A stretch of DNA of 64,000 nucleotides from Halorhabdus salina (GCF_013839425.1 NZ_JACDNP010000005.1:62001-126000); one strand, 5' to 3'; counted from the first letter of the stretch, positions 1 through 9,032 are shown. Translations and numbers: made by a program. The notes: generated by a model not told the origin, from the letters alone.

Positions 1-1169
1 CCGGCTCGACTGGACACCATGGGGCCGACCCGATCGGGGACGGCTATCCGGGACCCCACGACCAGCCTGGCGCTGACGGCCACCCCGGTGGGCAAGATAG
101 TTCCCATCCAGGCGGTCACCCAGGTAGCAGGGACTACGACAAGCAGCCGCTGATCGTCACCTGGGAAGTCACGCAGGCCTGCGAACTGGAGTGTGACCAC
201 TGTCGGGCCGAGGCCCAACCCGAGCGTGATCCAGCCGAACTGTCGACAGTGGACGGACGAGCCTTCATCGATTCTATCGCGGACTTTGGCCGTCCCCGGC
301 CGATTCTCGTGTTCTCCGGTGGGGACCCACTGGAACGGCCGGACTTGTTGGAACTGCTCGATCACGCCCGACAACAGGGCATCACGACGGCCGTGACGCC
401 GGCGCCGACGGCCAACCTGACTGAAGACGTAATCCACCGACTGGCAGACGCGGGCGTCAAGCGGATTGCGCTCTCGCTGGACGGTGCGACGCCCGAAGCT
501 CACGACGACTTTCGCGGGGAAGACGGATCCTTTGCCCGCGTCGAGCAGGCTGCCCGGCAGGCCCGTGAGGCCGGCATGGAAATCCAGATCAACACGACTG
601 TCACCGCCAACACGGTCGACGATCTCCCCGAAATCGCCGACATGGTCGAGGACTTCGGCGCGGCCATGTGGGAGGTGTTCTTCCTCGTACCGATCGGCCG
701 CGGTGAGGACCTCCAGCAACTCGACGCCGATCGGACCGTCGATGTCATGGAGTGGCTCTACCGCCGCCAGCGGGAATCACCGTATCGCGTCATCACCGTC
801 GAGGCACCCCATTACCGCCGGGTCGCCGACGAGCTTGAACGCCGGGAGTCCGACGAGGGAGTTCGCGTTGGCTCGACTCGGGCCGGGAAGGGCTTCGTGT
901 TCGTCAGCTACGAGGGAGAGGTCTATCCATCGGGCTTTTTGCCCAAGAGTGGCGGGAACGTCACCGATCGGGGCCTGGTCGACATCTACCGGAACGCCGA
1001 TCTGTTCCAGCGACTCCGGGATACCGAGCAGTTCGTCGGTTCGTGTGGCTCCTGTGAGTACCTGGATATCTGTGGCGGTTCACGATCGCGCGCCTATGCT
1101 GTGACGGACAATCCGCTGGCGAGTGATCCGCTCTGCCCGTGGGTCGACCAGGTCGAGGACGCGACGTGA
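1..1169 (+). CDS. Radical SAM/SPASM protein (5' end outside window)
   Basis: The frame is open from base 3 to the stop at 1169 with no convincing start, so the gene begins left of the window. About 55 residues rich in His, Gly, Asp and Pro precede the [4Fe-4S]-AdoMet motif C-x3-C-x2-C (tgc at 180, tgt at 192 and 201). SGGDPLERPDL follows, and the C-terminus carries a SPASM-like Cys set (codons at 1044, 1053, 1071 and 1134) for auxiliary clusters. Layout and wording resemble the TIGR04053-type radical SAM/SPASM proteins of haloarchaea, some of which accompany small candidate peptide substrates. No such peptide gene is visible here, so the substrate is unknown. The alternative is a haem-biosynthesis radical SAM enzyme of the AhbC/AhbD kind. 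Confidence 0.85.
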   Translation, partial: GSTGHHGADPIGDGYPGPHDQPGADGHPGGQDSSHPGGHPGSRDYDKQPLIVTWEVTQACELECDHCRAEAQPERDPAELSTVDGRAFIDSIADFGRPRPILVFSGGDPLERPDLLELLDHARQQGITTAVTPAPTANLTEDVIHRLADAGVKRIALSLDGATPEAHDDFRGEDGSFARVEQAARQAREAGMEIQINTTVTANTVDDLPEIADMVEDFGAAMWEVFFLVPIGRGEDLQQLDADRTVDVMEWLYRRQRESPYRVITVEAPHYRRVADELERRESDEGVRVGSTRAGKGFVFVSYEGEVYPSGFLPKSGGNVTDRGLVDIYRNADLFQRLRDTEQFVGSCGSCEYLDICGGSRSRAYAVTDNPLASDPLCPWVDQVEDAT

Positions 1170-1198
1170 GTGACGCGAAATAGTCAGTAGGCCGAGGG

Positions 1199-2179
1199 TT
1201 ACTCGTCGGTTTCAGACCCTGATCCAGATTCAGCACGGGGATCAGGCAAGTCATAGGAGATGCCAGTGAGAGTGACTGAAACGTCCCACAGCTCCCTAGC
1301 GAGAGTTTCGTCGTACGATCGATCACTGGAGCGCTGGATCTCGGGGGCTCCGCGCATGTTCAACAAGCCGCCAGGACCGACGTAGTCTCCCCCAGTCACC
1401 TCCGAATCGGTTGCAGCCCGCACCATCGGCAATGCGCCTTTGGCCGCAGATTGTGCAAAGACCACGTTCGCTACTTTCATGAGCCAGAGGCGGACTCGTG
1501 AGCCGGATTGTTCAGGCCCGCGTCGCTGGAGGTTGGTCGCAGCGTATCCCGGATGACAGGCAACGCTCGTGATCTCGGCGTCGGCCGCCTGCAAACGACG
1601 GTCGAGTTCGTAGGCGAACAGCACGTTCGCGAGTTTCGACTGGGCGTAGGCGTCGAACCGATCGTAGGACTGCTCGCCCTGGAGGTCGTCGAAGTCGATC
1701 TCCCCGCGTTCGTGCAGGCCGCTACTCTGGGTGACGACCCGACTCTGTCCGGGCGTTTCCTCGAGTTTGTCGAGCAGCAGGCCAGTGAGGACGAAGTGGC
1801 CGAGGTGATTGACACCGAACTGCATCTCGAATCCGTCGACGGTTTCGCTCCGCGGGATTGCCATCACGCCGGCGTTGTTGCAGAGAACGTGGAGTTCCGA
1901 ATAGTCTGCTTGCACCGTCTCAGCGAACGCGCGGACGCTGTTGAGGTCGGCAAGGTCCAGTTTCTCGATCGAAAGTGTGGGCTCTTCGACCGTGTTGCGT
2001 ATCTCTTCACGGGCCGAACGAGCGCGATCGAGATCGCGACAGGCCATGATAACGTGGGCACCGTGGGCCCCAAAGGCCTTCGTCACCTCGAAGCCGATCC
2101 CGCTGTTGGCCCCCGTGACGAGGACTGTCCGACCGGATTGATCGCCCATCGCGCCAGGGTCCCAGGAATCCGAACTCAT
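1199..2179 (-). CDS. Short-chain dehydrogenase/reductase
   Basis: A 326-aa Rossmann-fold oxidoreductase of the classical/extended SDR family, close in layout to retinol-dehydrogenase-like proteins. The NAD(P)-binding motif TGANSGIG is at about residues 22-29, NNAG at 101-104, catalytic Ser at about 152 and the YxxxK pair at Tyr178/Lys182, so the active site is complete. The reaction is reversible oxidation of an alcohol to a ketone or aldehyde; the substrate cannot be told. The ATG at 2179 is chosen over one nine codons upstream because it leaves a short ordinary N-terminus. It runs convergent with the radical SAM gene, 29 bp away, and is probably monocistronic. Confidence 0.85.
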   Translation of the reverse strand: MSSDSWDPGAMGDQSGRTVLVTGANSGIGFEVTKAFGAHGAHVIMACRDLDRARSAREEIRNTVEEPTLSIEKLDLADLNSVRAFAETVQADYSELHVLCNNAGVMAIPRSETVDGFEMQFGVNHLGHFVLTGLLLDKLEETPGQSRVVTQSSGLHERGEIDFDDLQGEQSYDRFDAYAQSKLANVLFAYELDRRLQAADAEITSVACHPGYAATNLQRRGPEQSGSRVRLWLMKVANVVFAQSAAKGALPMVRAATDSEVTGGDYVGPGGLLNMRGAPEIQRSSDRSYDETLARELWDVSVTLTGISYDLPDPRAESGSGSETDE

Positions 2180-2253
2180 CACCAGAAAATGGAGCGTGTC
2201 GGGCATAAATCTCTGCTCTCGCCGCGTTCACACTGGCTGCTGAAGTGATTCAG

Positions 2254-2466
2254 TTACGTATTCCAGCGGACGGTCTCGATTTCTGTCCGGTCGTCACTCG
2301 CGACGACGGTTCCAACCTGGTCGCCGTCAGCGTAGTCGTCGACGCGGATCCGGTTGTACCCCTCGGTGACGATTTCACGGACGTCGGCCGCGAGGTCGTC
2401 GGCCTCCTCGACTCCCAGCCGGTTCTTTCCACCGATCTCGCGGACGACGATCGGATATTCAGGCAT
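2254..2466 (-). CDS. Small conserved haloarchaeal protein, function unknown
   Basis: A 70-aa acidic protein beginning MPEYPIVVREIGG, with no Cys cluster, membrane segment or signal peptide. It has the Asp/Glu-rich composition and codon use of its neighbours and alternating hydrophobic/charged stretches (IRVDDYADGDQVGTVV) that suggest a small alpha/beta fold. It sits between the SDR (stop-to-start gap of about 75 bp) and the divergent Mqo-like gene. I do not recognise a family; the reading frame is convincing from composition alone. Confidence 0.6.
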   Translation of the reverse strand: MPEYPIVVREIGGKNRLGVEEADDLAADVREIVTEGYNRIRVDDYADGDQVGTVVASDDRTEIETVRWNT

Positions 2467-2589
2467 CTATCTGGGCCTACGAGAGTGCTATTCAAGGGTC
2501 TGTCGTGATGCTGGCGACCCCACTGGCGTCTTGAGGCATTCCGTTCCGGTGACCGGCGACTCAAGTGTGGCACTCACCTCCACCGGGGC

Positions 2590-3933
2590 ATGGACGGCGA
2601 ATACGATCTCGTGATCGTCGGCGGCGGTATCAGCGGGGCTGCACTCCTGTACACAGTCGCGAAATTCACGGACATCGAGTCAGTCGCTCTCTTCGAGAAG
2701 GAGCCGGAGATCGCGGCGATCAACTCCCACCACACGAACAACTCCCAGACGCTGCACTTCGGGGACATCGAGACCAACTACTCCCTCGAAAAGGCCGAGG
2801 AGGTCAAGGCAGGCGCCGAGATGGTCGCCGGCTATCTGGAGACCAATGATCCTGACCGCGAGATGCACGCCAAGCGCTCGAAGATGGCGCTGGCCGTTGG
2901 CAAGGAAGAAGTCGACCGACTCGAAGATCGTTACCACGAGCAGGGTTTTGGCGACCTCTTTCCGAAACTCGATGCCATCGACCGCGAGGAGATCGCGGCG
3001 ATCGAACCGAAGGTCGTCGACGGCCGCGAGCCGGACACCGAAATGCTCGCCCTGCAGACGCCCGATGGCTACACGGTCGACTACGGCGAACTCGCGACGG
3101 ACTTCGTCCGTCGTGTCGAAGATGAAGATGGCGTCGACGTTTTCACGGGGACGAAAGTCGAAAAAATCCACGAGACTGGCGATGAATTCCTGATCGAGAC
3201 CGAGCGCGGATGGTACGAAAGCGAGGCGACGGTCGTCGCCGCTGGCTCTCACAGCCTCCAGATCGCCAAAGCGATGGGCTACGGCGAGGATATGTCGCTG
3301 CTCCCGGTTGCGGGGAGTTTCTTCGTCGCCGAGGACGGGATGCTCAACGGCAAAGTGTACACGCTCCAGATGGCCAAACTCCCCTTCGCGGCAGTCCACG
3401 GTGACGCCGAGGTCCACGATCAGGGACTTACCAGGTTCGGCCCGACGGCGAAGGTCGTCCCGGCCTTAGAGCGCGGGCGACTCTCGACAGTTCGGGACTT
3501 TTTCGACGTGTTCAAACTCTCGCCGGATTCGGTCCTGAGCTACGCGAATATCCTCGCCGACCGTGTGCTGTTGCCCTACGTCCTCGAAAATCTCGTCTAC
3601 GACCTGCCAGTAGTCGGGAAGCGCGCCTTCCTGCCCCACGTCCGGAAGGTCGTCCCGACAGTCCAGGCCGACGACATCGAGCGCGCGAAAGGCTACGGTG
3701 GCGTCCGCCCACAGATCGTCGACACCGACGCCAAGTCACTGGACATGGGCGAGGCCAAAATCACCGGCGACGGGATTGTGTTCAATATCACCCCCTCCCC
3801 TGGTGCCTCGACGTGTCTGCAGAATGCGATGCGGGACGCCGAGCAACTGACCGAGTGGCTCGATGTCGAGTTCGACGACGCGGCGTTCCGGGCGGCGACG
3901 ATCGACCACTTCCCGCGCGGATCGGATACGTAG
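2590..3933 (+). CDS. FAD-dependent oxidoreductase, malate:quinone oxidoreductase-like
   Basis: A 447-aa flavoprotein. The FAD-binding Rossmann motif GGGISG is at residues 11-16, followed by a FEKEP stretch that matches the ribose-binding end of the fold. The segment HTNNSQTLHFG and the following NYSLEKA resemble the conserved N-terminal half of Mqo, which oxidises malate to oxaloacetate and passes electrons to the quinone pool at the membrane. There is no signal or transmembrane segment, as expected for a peripheral enzyme. The resemblance is clear in the N-terminal 80 residues but weaker later, so another 2-hydroxyacid could be the substrate. It is transcribed alone. Confidence 0.75.
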   Translation: MDGEYDLVIVGGGISGAALLYTVAKFTDIESVALFEKEPEIAAINSHHTNNSQTLHFGDIETNYSLEKAEEVKAGAEMVAGYLETNDPDREMHAKRSKMALAVGKEEVDRLEDRYHEQGFGDLFPKLDAIDREEIAAIEPKVVDGREPDTEMLALQTPDGYTVDYGELATDFVRRVEDEDGVDVFTGTKVEKIHETGDEFLIETERGWYESEATVVAAGSHSLQIAKAMGYGEDMSLLPVAGSFFVAEDGMLNGKVYTLQMAKLPFAAVHGDAEVHDQGLTRFGPTAKVVPALERGRLSTVRDFFDVFKLSPDSVLSYANILADRVLLPYVLENLVYDLPVVGKRAFLPHVRKVVPTVQADDIERAKGYGGVRPQIVDTDAKSLDMGEAKITGDGIVFNITPSPGASTCLQNAMRDAEQLTEWLDVEFDDAAFRAATIDHFPRGSDT

Positions 3934-3984
3934 TCCTCCCCAGAGCGCGCCTGGAAACACATCATTCCCCGACCGGCGTCACTG

Positions 3985-3990
3985 ATTTAT
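3985..3990 (+). promoter_or_regulatory. TATA-like box of rhomboid gene
   Basis: The short AT-rich hexamer TTTATC lies 24-29 bases before the ATG at 4014 in otherwise G+C-rich DNA. This spacing fits an archaeal TATA element driving a leaderless mRNA, and it supports 4014 as the start rather than any codon upstream. Confidence 0.5.
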
Positions 3991-4013
3991 CGGCCTGGCC
4001 CGTTGGCTCGCCC

Positions 4014-5738
4014 ATGTCCGCGTCGCTGGCCGTCGTCGTTCCCGCCGCACTCGACGTACGAGGGCTGGCAGAGAGTATCCCGTTGCAGATGTGGCAAGCG
4101 TTCCTGATCGCCAGCGTGCTGTTTTCAGTCGGCGTGCTCTATCGGGTCGTCCAGCCCGGTGGCCGCTGGGGACAGCGACTCCGCTCGCGGTTCGTCCTCG
4201 GCGTCCCGTGGGGAACCGTGTTGGGTTTGAGCGTCGTCCTGGGCGTCTACTTTTTCGTCCAGGGTGGACTCGCCCATCGGTTCGATCCCGTCAATCTCCC
4301 CTTCCGTGCTACCTCCTACGCCTACCCGCTGGGCGTGGTGCTGGCTGGGTTTTCCCACTTCGGGTGGGGGCACTTGCTCGGGAACCTCCTTTCGGGACTC
4401 GTCTTTGGCTCGATCGCCGAGTACGGCTGGAGTCACTACCCGACAGATCGAGGGGGCCACTCGTTCGGTTCGTGGCTGACCAATCCCTTCGTCAGGATCG
4501 GTCTCTTCTTCGTCGGGATCATCGTCGCCGGTCTCGCGACGGCGGCCCTGTCCTGGGGACCACTCATCGGCTTTTCCGGTGTCGTCTACCTGCTGGCTGG
4601 CGTCGCACTCGTCTTCTATCCCATCACCACGATCGTCGGCATCGTCGCCTGGCCTCGCCTGTGGCACCTCTTCAGCGCGTTCAACGACCCGCTGCAGATC
4701 GCCGAACCGAGCGTGGGCTATTCGGGCGTCGGGTTCGCGGGCACCGCCGTTCAGGGCCACGCCTTTGGCTTTCTCATCGGTGTGTTGATCGGGGCCGCGA
4801 TCCTCCATCGGCGTCGCCGAGCGGCGAGTCCGGGCCGCATCTGGTTTGCGGCAATGATCTACACCGTGGCAAACGAGCTCTGGAGCATCTTCTGGTACCT
4901 CGGTAATAGCCAGTATATCCGCTTTCGGACGCTCGGCACGATGCTTCTGTTCGCGCTTGCGGGATTGATTGTACTCGTCGTGGCCGGGTCGGACCGATCG
5001 CTTTCGGATCGCGTTCCCGGAAGCGACGACCGTTCAATGCCGATCCCGTCCGGACGGCAGGTCGCGGCCGGGGTGATCCTATTTTCCCTCGTATTGATGT
5101 CGGTGGTCGGCGTCGCGATCAACCTCTCGGCGCCCTCGGGAGCGGATTTCTCTGACGATAGCATCGAGGTCCGGGACTACGAGATTGCCTACGTCCAGAA
5201 TGTGACCAACCAGCAGATCGCCGTCGTCGACCTGCCCCTGCTCGATCAGGTGACGAACGTTCGGACCAGCGGCGTCGTGGTCTATAGCGAGCAACGCCGA
5301 CTCTGGCATCAGGTCATCAGCGAGAGTAATCTGGAATCTCGGGGCAGCGGCCGCGTGTTAGTCGGCGGCGTCGGGTGGCGAGAGCCAGTTTACGCGTACC
5401 GATCCGGGTGGGAAGTCGTCGGCGGGGACGTCACCTATCAGGTGTTCCTCCGTCCCGAGAGTCGGGAGCCGAAACTGGTCCACACGGCTGATCCGGCGAT
5501 TGCCGACGTCATCCTCGCCAACCGAACCGTCGCTATCCGATCCGGAACGGACACCTTCGAGGTGGTCGTCAGGCGTGACAATCAGACGCTCGATATCGGC
5601 CGGTTTCCTTCGAACGGCAACAACGTGACCGTCGGCGGCATTACGTTCGAGCGGGCAAATCAGAACCTGTATGCGTCGGTCGACGGCACCGCACTGCGGA
5701 TTGCGCAGCGACGAATCCCGCCAACGCGACGACGATAA
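4014..5738 (+). CDS. Rhomboid-family intramembrane serine protease with C-terminal domain
   Basis: A 574-aa polytopic membrane protein. The rhomboid core shows HFGWGHLLGN (His115, His120, Asn124), the catalytic serine in GFSG (Ser188) and the catalytic His in QGH (His249), so a cleavage-competent dyad is present. Rhomboids cut transmembrane segments of other proteins within the bilayer. After further membrane helices (last about residues 345-365) there is a hydrophilic region of about 200 residues with several N-x-T sequons, presumably extracytoplasmic and beta-rich. Such an extension is unusual beside the minimal six-helix rhomboid and may bind substrates or cell-surface material. It has its own TATA-like box and appears monocistronic. 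Confidence 0.88.
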   Translation: MSASLAVVVPAALDVRGLAESIPLQMWQAFLIASVLFSVGVLYRVVQPGGRWGQRLRSRFVLGVPWGTVLGLSVVLGVYFFVQGGLAHRFDPVNLPFRATSYAYPLGVVLAGFSHFGWGHLLGNLLSGLVFGSIAEYGWSHYPTDRGGHSFGSWLTNPFVRIGLFFVGIIVAGLATAALSWGPLIGFSGVVYLLAGVALVFYPITTIVGIVAWPRLWHLFSAFNDPLQIAEPSVGYSGVGFAGTAVQGHAFGFLIGVLIGAAILHRRRRAASPGRIWFAAMIYTVANELWSIFWYLGNSQYIRFRTLGTMLLFALAGLIVLVVAGSDRSLSDRVPGSDDRSMPIPSGRQVAAGVILFSLVLMSVVGVAINLSAPSGADFSDDSIEVRDYEIAYVQNVTNQQIAVVDLPLLDQVTNVRTSGVVVYSEQRRLWHQVISESNLESRGSGRVLVGGVGWREPVYAYRSGWEVVGGDVTYQVFLRPESREPKLVHTADPAIADVILANRTVAIRSGTDTFEVVVRRDNQTLDIGRFPSNGNNVTVGGITFERANQNLYASVDGTALRIAQRRIPPTRRR

Positions 5739-5761
5739 CGCGTCCCGTGTCGAACGTCTGA

Positions 5762-6385
5762 CTACGCCCACTCGATGCGGAACAGTTCGACATCAATCTC
5801 GCGGCTGTCCGCAGTGTGGAACTCGAACTGCTGGGGGAGTGTGAACGCCGATCGATAGGCAGCAGTAACGTCGCCGCCGTGATCTGCCGCGAACGACTCG
5901 ACGAAGTCGGCACTTCCGCTGTTGTGGATCGAATACGACACCGCGGCGACGTCGGCGGCCGTTTCCAGGAACGCCCGGTCGGCGTGTTCGTTGCCGTTCT
6001 GAGCGCCAAACGGCGGGTTCATGACGACGGTCACTGGCTCGTTCGGACAGAGCGGGACTCTCGTCGCGTCGCCCTGGATCCAGGAGATGGCTGTCCTCGT
6101 CCCGACGCGTCGGCGATTCGCCGTGGCTGTCGCGAGCGCATCAAGATCGAGGTCGATGCCGACGACGTGTGTGGCGCCTCGGAGGGCACCACCCAACGCG
6201 AGCATTCCCGTCCCACAGCCGAGGTCGACGACCGTGTGGCCGTCGAGATCGCCGTTCAGGTCTGCGAGATGGATCAGGTGCGATGCCACTGCCGGTGGCG
6301 TGCGATACTGTTCGAGGTCGGCCTTCGGATCGTCGAACCCGACGACGACGCCGAGCTGGGCCGCGAGTTCGCGTTTCGTACTCAT
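5762..6385 (-). CDS. METTL5-like N6-adenine RNA methyltransferase
   Basis: A 207-aa class I methyltransferase. The AdoMet motif DLGCGTG is at residues 54-60, an acidic strand-2 end (GIDLDLDAL) follows, and NPPFG at residues 123-127 is the NPPF signature of enzymes that methylate exocyclic amino groups of adenine or glutamine. The short length, the QYRTPP segment near residue 27 and the NPPFG motif match the archaeal/eukaryal METTL5 group, whose human member makes m6A in 18S rRNA. The rRNA target is inferred from family knowledge. It is convergent with the rhomboid gene (23-bp gap). Confidence 0.82.
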   Translation of the reverse strand: MSTKRELAAQLGVVVGFDDPKADLEQYRTPPAVASHLIHLADLNGDLDGHTVVDLGCGTGMLALGGALRGATHVVGIDLDLDALATATANRRRVGTRTAISWIQGDATRVPLCPNEPVTVVMNPPFGAQNGNEHADRAFLETAADVAAVSYSIHNSGSADFVESFAADHGGDVTAAYRSAFTLPQQFEFHTADSREIDVELFRIEWA

Positions 6386-6515
6386 CGGTGTGCCGACGCA
6401 GGGATGCGTCTTTCTGGAATCTGGAGTCGGGACACGGAAAAAGCTTCGACGGGACGACGATACGGACCGACTGGTCAGCTATCATCGCCTCACCGTCGAA
6501 CCGTCCCGTCCTCGC

Positions 6516-6653
6516 TCAACTACTCCAGAGGTGCCGGTCTTCCATCGACTTCGGGGATCGATAGCCGATCACCTTGTGATCCTGCGATTCGTGCCACGAC
6601 GCCATGCGCTCGTCGATGTACTCCGAGCAGTCCATGCAGTACCAAGTTGCCAT
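6516..6653 (-). CDS. 45-aa putative zinc-finger microprotein
   Basis: A 45-codon frame beginning MATWYCMDCSEYIDE and ending in HLWSS. It has a C-x2-C pair at residues 6 and 9 and an H-x4-H pair near residues 21 and 26, spaced like a small C2H2-type zinc site. A purine-rich Shine-Dalgarno stretch (GGAGG, 6662-6667 on the minus strand) lies about nine bases before the ATG, and a TTTTATCA box sits near 6708-6716, so it probably has a short leader. Haloarchaea encode many tiny zinc-finger proteins, some affecting motility and biofilm; a regulatory role here is inference. The convergent METTL5 direction and composition support it as real. Confidence 0.6.
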   Translation of the reverse strand: MATWYCMDCSEYIDERMASWHESQDHKVIGYRSPKSMEDRHLWSS

Positions 6654-6791
6654 TGTCTTTCCTCCGGGAGAGCGGCGCCGGTCGCAACGACGCCGACTAC
6701 ATTCTGATGATAAAACGTGATACAGGATAATATTTCCGGTAGAATCGGCCGAAATTTCGTCAACCCGTCGACAGTCGGTACCGCCGAGGTT

Positions 6792-7841
6792 TCACCAGGT
6801 GCCGTGGAACGTATCGAACTCCAGGTCTTCGAGCGGCTTTTCCCCGATCGCCATCTCGTACTCGCCCGGTGTGAGCATCGGTTGATCGAACTGCGGGCCG
6901 TCGTCGGTCGTAATCCGCGGACAGCCGGTGTTGACGTAGGCGTCCAGCCCGAAGTTGGTGAGTTTGTCGGGCGTGACGTTGTTCATCGTGAGCAGGTAGG
7001 CGTCGTCGTTTTCTTCGACGATCTCGCGGGCGCGTTCGAAGCGACCTTGACCGATCTTTGTACAGTAAATGACGCCCCAGGTCTCTGCGTCCATCGCGCG
7101 GTGGACGGCTCCGTATCGCTGTTTGATGAACGCGTCGGCGTCGGCAATGTCCACGACGTTGTTGACGGGATCAGCGATGACGACGTGCTTCTCGGGTTGG
7201 TCCATCGCCAACCCCATCGGGTGGAACTTCCCACCGCCGACATAGAGGATCTGGTCGGCTTCGACGTCCGCAGAGGCGTAGTTACACCCCAGGACTTGCC
7301 CCTCGTGAGTCAGGCGTTCGTCGCCGCGGCGAGTATGCACGGTGTATCCCTCGTCTTCGAGGAATGTCCGCATCTTGTCGAACTTATTCATGTGCTGGGC
7401 AGTCGTGACGAGACCGATGTCCGAATCGTCAGTGGGATCCTCGAACTCCGCAAGCGACTCCTCCATGATCGGGAATACGTCGACGTTCGAGAACAGCGGA
7501 ACGTAGATGATCTGTTCGGACTCGTTCATCGGGCTGTGTCCGAAGTGAACGAAAACATCGCTGTGACGCATCAACTCTGTGTCGAGGTCGCAAGCCCCGT
7601 AACACGGTTCGCCCGAGAGCAGTACTGACACGTCGTCGGGTAGCGTCCGCCGGAGGTCGTCGGCGACGGCCGGTCCCCGGCGTTTGAGTCCCTCCGGGAA
7701 CTGCAATCCGACTGTGTTCGCATTCCGTTCGGCGACTGCTTCGCTGATCCGGTCAAGTTCGTAATCCCACTCGCGGTCGTGTTTGAGCGCCATCCCTGTT
7801 TCAGTCAGATCGCCCGGAGACCGCTCGCTTTCGTGACTCAT
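6792..7841 (-). CDS. dph2: Diphthamide biosynthesis enzyme Dph2
   Basis: A 349-aa archaeal Dph2, the non-canonical radical SAM enzyme that transfers the 3-amino-3-carboxypropyl group of AdoMet to a histidine of elongation factor 2, the first step of diphthamide formation. The three domains each supply a cluster cysteine: GEPCYGACD near residue 80, LGCNY near residue 180 and NTGCPR near residue 310. FHPMG, typical of the family, follows the second Cys. The ATG at 7841 is preferred because a TTTTACG box is about 27 bases upstream; a later Met17 is also possible. It is not in an operon. Confidence 0.92.
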   Translation of the reverse strand: MSHESERSPGDLTETGMALKHDREWDYELDRISEAVAERNANTVGLQFPEGLKRRGPAVADDLRRTLPDDVSVLLSGEPCYGACDLDTELMRHSDVFVHFGHSPMNESEQIIYVPLFSNVDVFPIMEESLAEFEDPTDDSDIGLVTTAQHMNKFDKMRTFLEDEGYTVHTRRGDERLTHEGQVLGCNYASADVEADQILYVGGGKFHPMGLAMDQPEKHVVIADPVNNVVDIADADAFIKQRYGAVHRAMDAETWGVIYCTKIGQGRFERAREIVEENDDAYLLTMNNVTPDKLTNFGLDAYVNTGCPRITTDDGPQFDQPMLTPGEYEMAIGEKPLEDLEFDTFHGTW

Positions 7842-7940
7842 TGGACGCAATTAACCGACCCGTGCGTAAAACGGCGGCGCTACCGGCATAGGTGCCGGTT
7901 TTCGACACGGTAGCGTCTCTCGTGGCCCCCTTCCTGACAG

Positions 7941-8087
7941 TCACTCGACGTGATCGCGCAAGTCTTCGATATGGGATTCGAGGACGCGGATCGTCGCATC
8001 CGCGTCGGTATAGCCCTGTTCGTACTGATCAAGGGCCGATTCGGATTGATCGAGGAACGCGTCGACCGCAGTGTCTATGTCGCTCAT
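7941..8087 (-). CDS. Small coiled acidic protein, function unknown
   Basis: A 48-aa frame starting MSDIDTAVDAFLDQSE. It is entirely charged and helical with hydrophobic residues spaced three or four apart, suggesting one or two amphipathic helices or a small coiled coil. There is no Cys or membrane segment. A longer upstream extension (to 8243) exists in frame but is Cys/Arg-rich and unlike haloarchaeal protein, so the start at 8087 is preferred. It is a conserved-looking hypothetical; no function is evident. Confidence 0.55.
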   Translation of the reverse strand: MSDIDTAVDAFLDQSESALDQYEQGYTDADATIRVLESHIEDLRDHVE

Positions 8088-8166
8088 GGTTCGATGTTCG
8101 AACGGCTCACTCCTGAGCGTTCCGGAACGGCAACAACAGTGATACCACAGCAACCACACCCCGGTG

Positions 8167-8931
8167 TCAGCGAACCGTGTAAGAGATGTCGCTGTCCCGG
8201 AGTGCATCAGTGACACGTCCGACAACGTCAGTCGTTGCGACAACGACCACGTTCAATCCCCTGCTGGCGGCATCGGCGGCGACTTCTCCCGCCGCAAAGT
8301 GCGTTGTCGGGCGGATTTCGGCCTCGTTAACTGCACCGACGGCCTCGACGCCAGCCGCTGTAACGAGGTCCGCATCGTCGGTTGCTGTACGCAGTCGGTC
8401 GATATCCGGCGTGTCGTCGGATCTGACGGGCGGTACCTGGATGATGTCGACCGCCCCAGGTTGCAGATCGATGACGCCCTCGAACCCGGTGACGCCGACG
8501 ACTTCCTCCGCGTCGGCGTCTGTTGTCGCGACCCCAGTCGCACCGTCCTCGCCCGGGCGGGCCCGGAGTAATCCGTTTTTCATGAACAGGGCCACGGACT
8601 GACCCTGCACGATGGGCTCAACCGCCAGGGCCGCGTCTTCCTGGACACTGCCCAGGACGTCATCAGTCACGTGATCGGTAAATCGACGCACGTCCGTCGC
8701 GGCGGAGAACAGCCAGTCGACGCCCTCGTTCGTGACTCTATATCGCGAGCGACCTTCTTTCTCGACGAACTCATCCTCGACGAGTTCGCGAATGTACTCG
8801 CTGACGGCCTGGCTCGTGACGCCGACCGCCTCGGCAATCTCCCCCTGGCTCACTGCAGGTTGGCGCTCGGCGATCTCCACCAGAATCCGAAAGCGGGTCG
8901 CCGCCCGCTTGTTGTCGAGAACGTCGATCAT
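8167..8931 (-). CDS. Winged-helix transcriptional regulator with C-terminal sensory domain
   Basis: A 254-aa protein. Residues about 8-65 form a MarR/Lrp-like winged helix-turn-helix (EIAEAVGVTSQAVSEYIREL as recognition unit, then a basic wing). The remaining 190 residues form an alpha/beta domain with repeated GV-rich strands, possibly a ligand-binding module. It probably binds DNA as a dimer and responds to an unknown signal. A TTTATC box about 27 bases upstream of the ATG indicates a leaderless transcript. It is divergent from the phosphoesterase gene at 9033, so that gene or its own promoter may be a target, though no operator repeat was seen. Confidence 0.78.
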   Translation of the reverse strand: MIDVLDNKRAATRFRILVEIAERQPAVSQGEIAEAVGVTSQAVSEYIRELVEDEFVEKEGRSRYRVTNEGVDWLFSAATDVRRFTDHVTDDVLGSVQEDAALAVEPIVQGQSVALFMKNGLLRARPGEDGATGVATTDADAEEVVGVTGFEGVIDLQPGAVDIIQVPPVRSDDTPDIDRLRTATDDADLVTAAGVEAVGAVNEAEIRPTTHFAAGEVAADAASRGLNVVVVATTDVVGRVTDALRDSDISYTVR

Positions 8932-9032
8932 GCCCGATTGCTCGGCACGCTGGGTGATAAACCCCGGGACCCGCGACGGCTACCCAATCGGCGGCGACAC
9001 GTTGATGCACGTCACTCCCGAGGGGTGCGACA

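Noticed and set aside
2680-3417. 245-codon minus-strand frame
   Set aside because: It is the antisense of the Mqo-like gene, which has clear FAD motifs; long antisense frames are common in high-G+C DNA.
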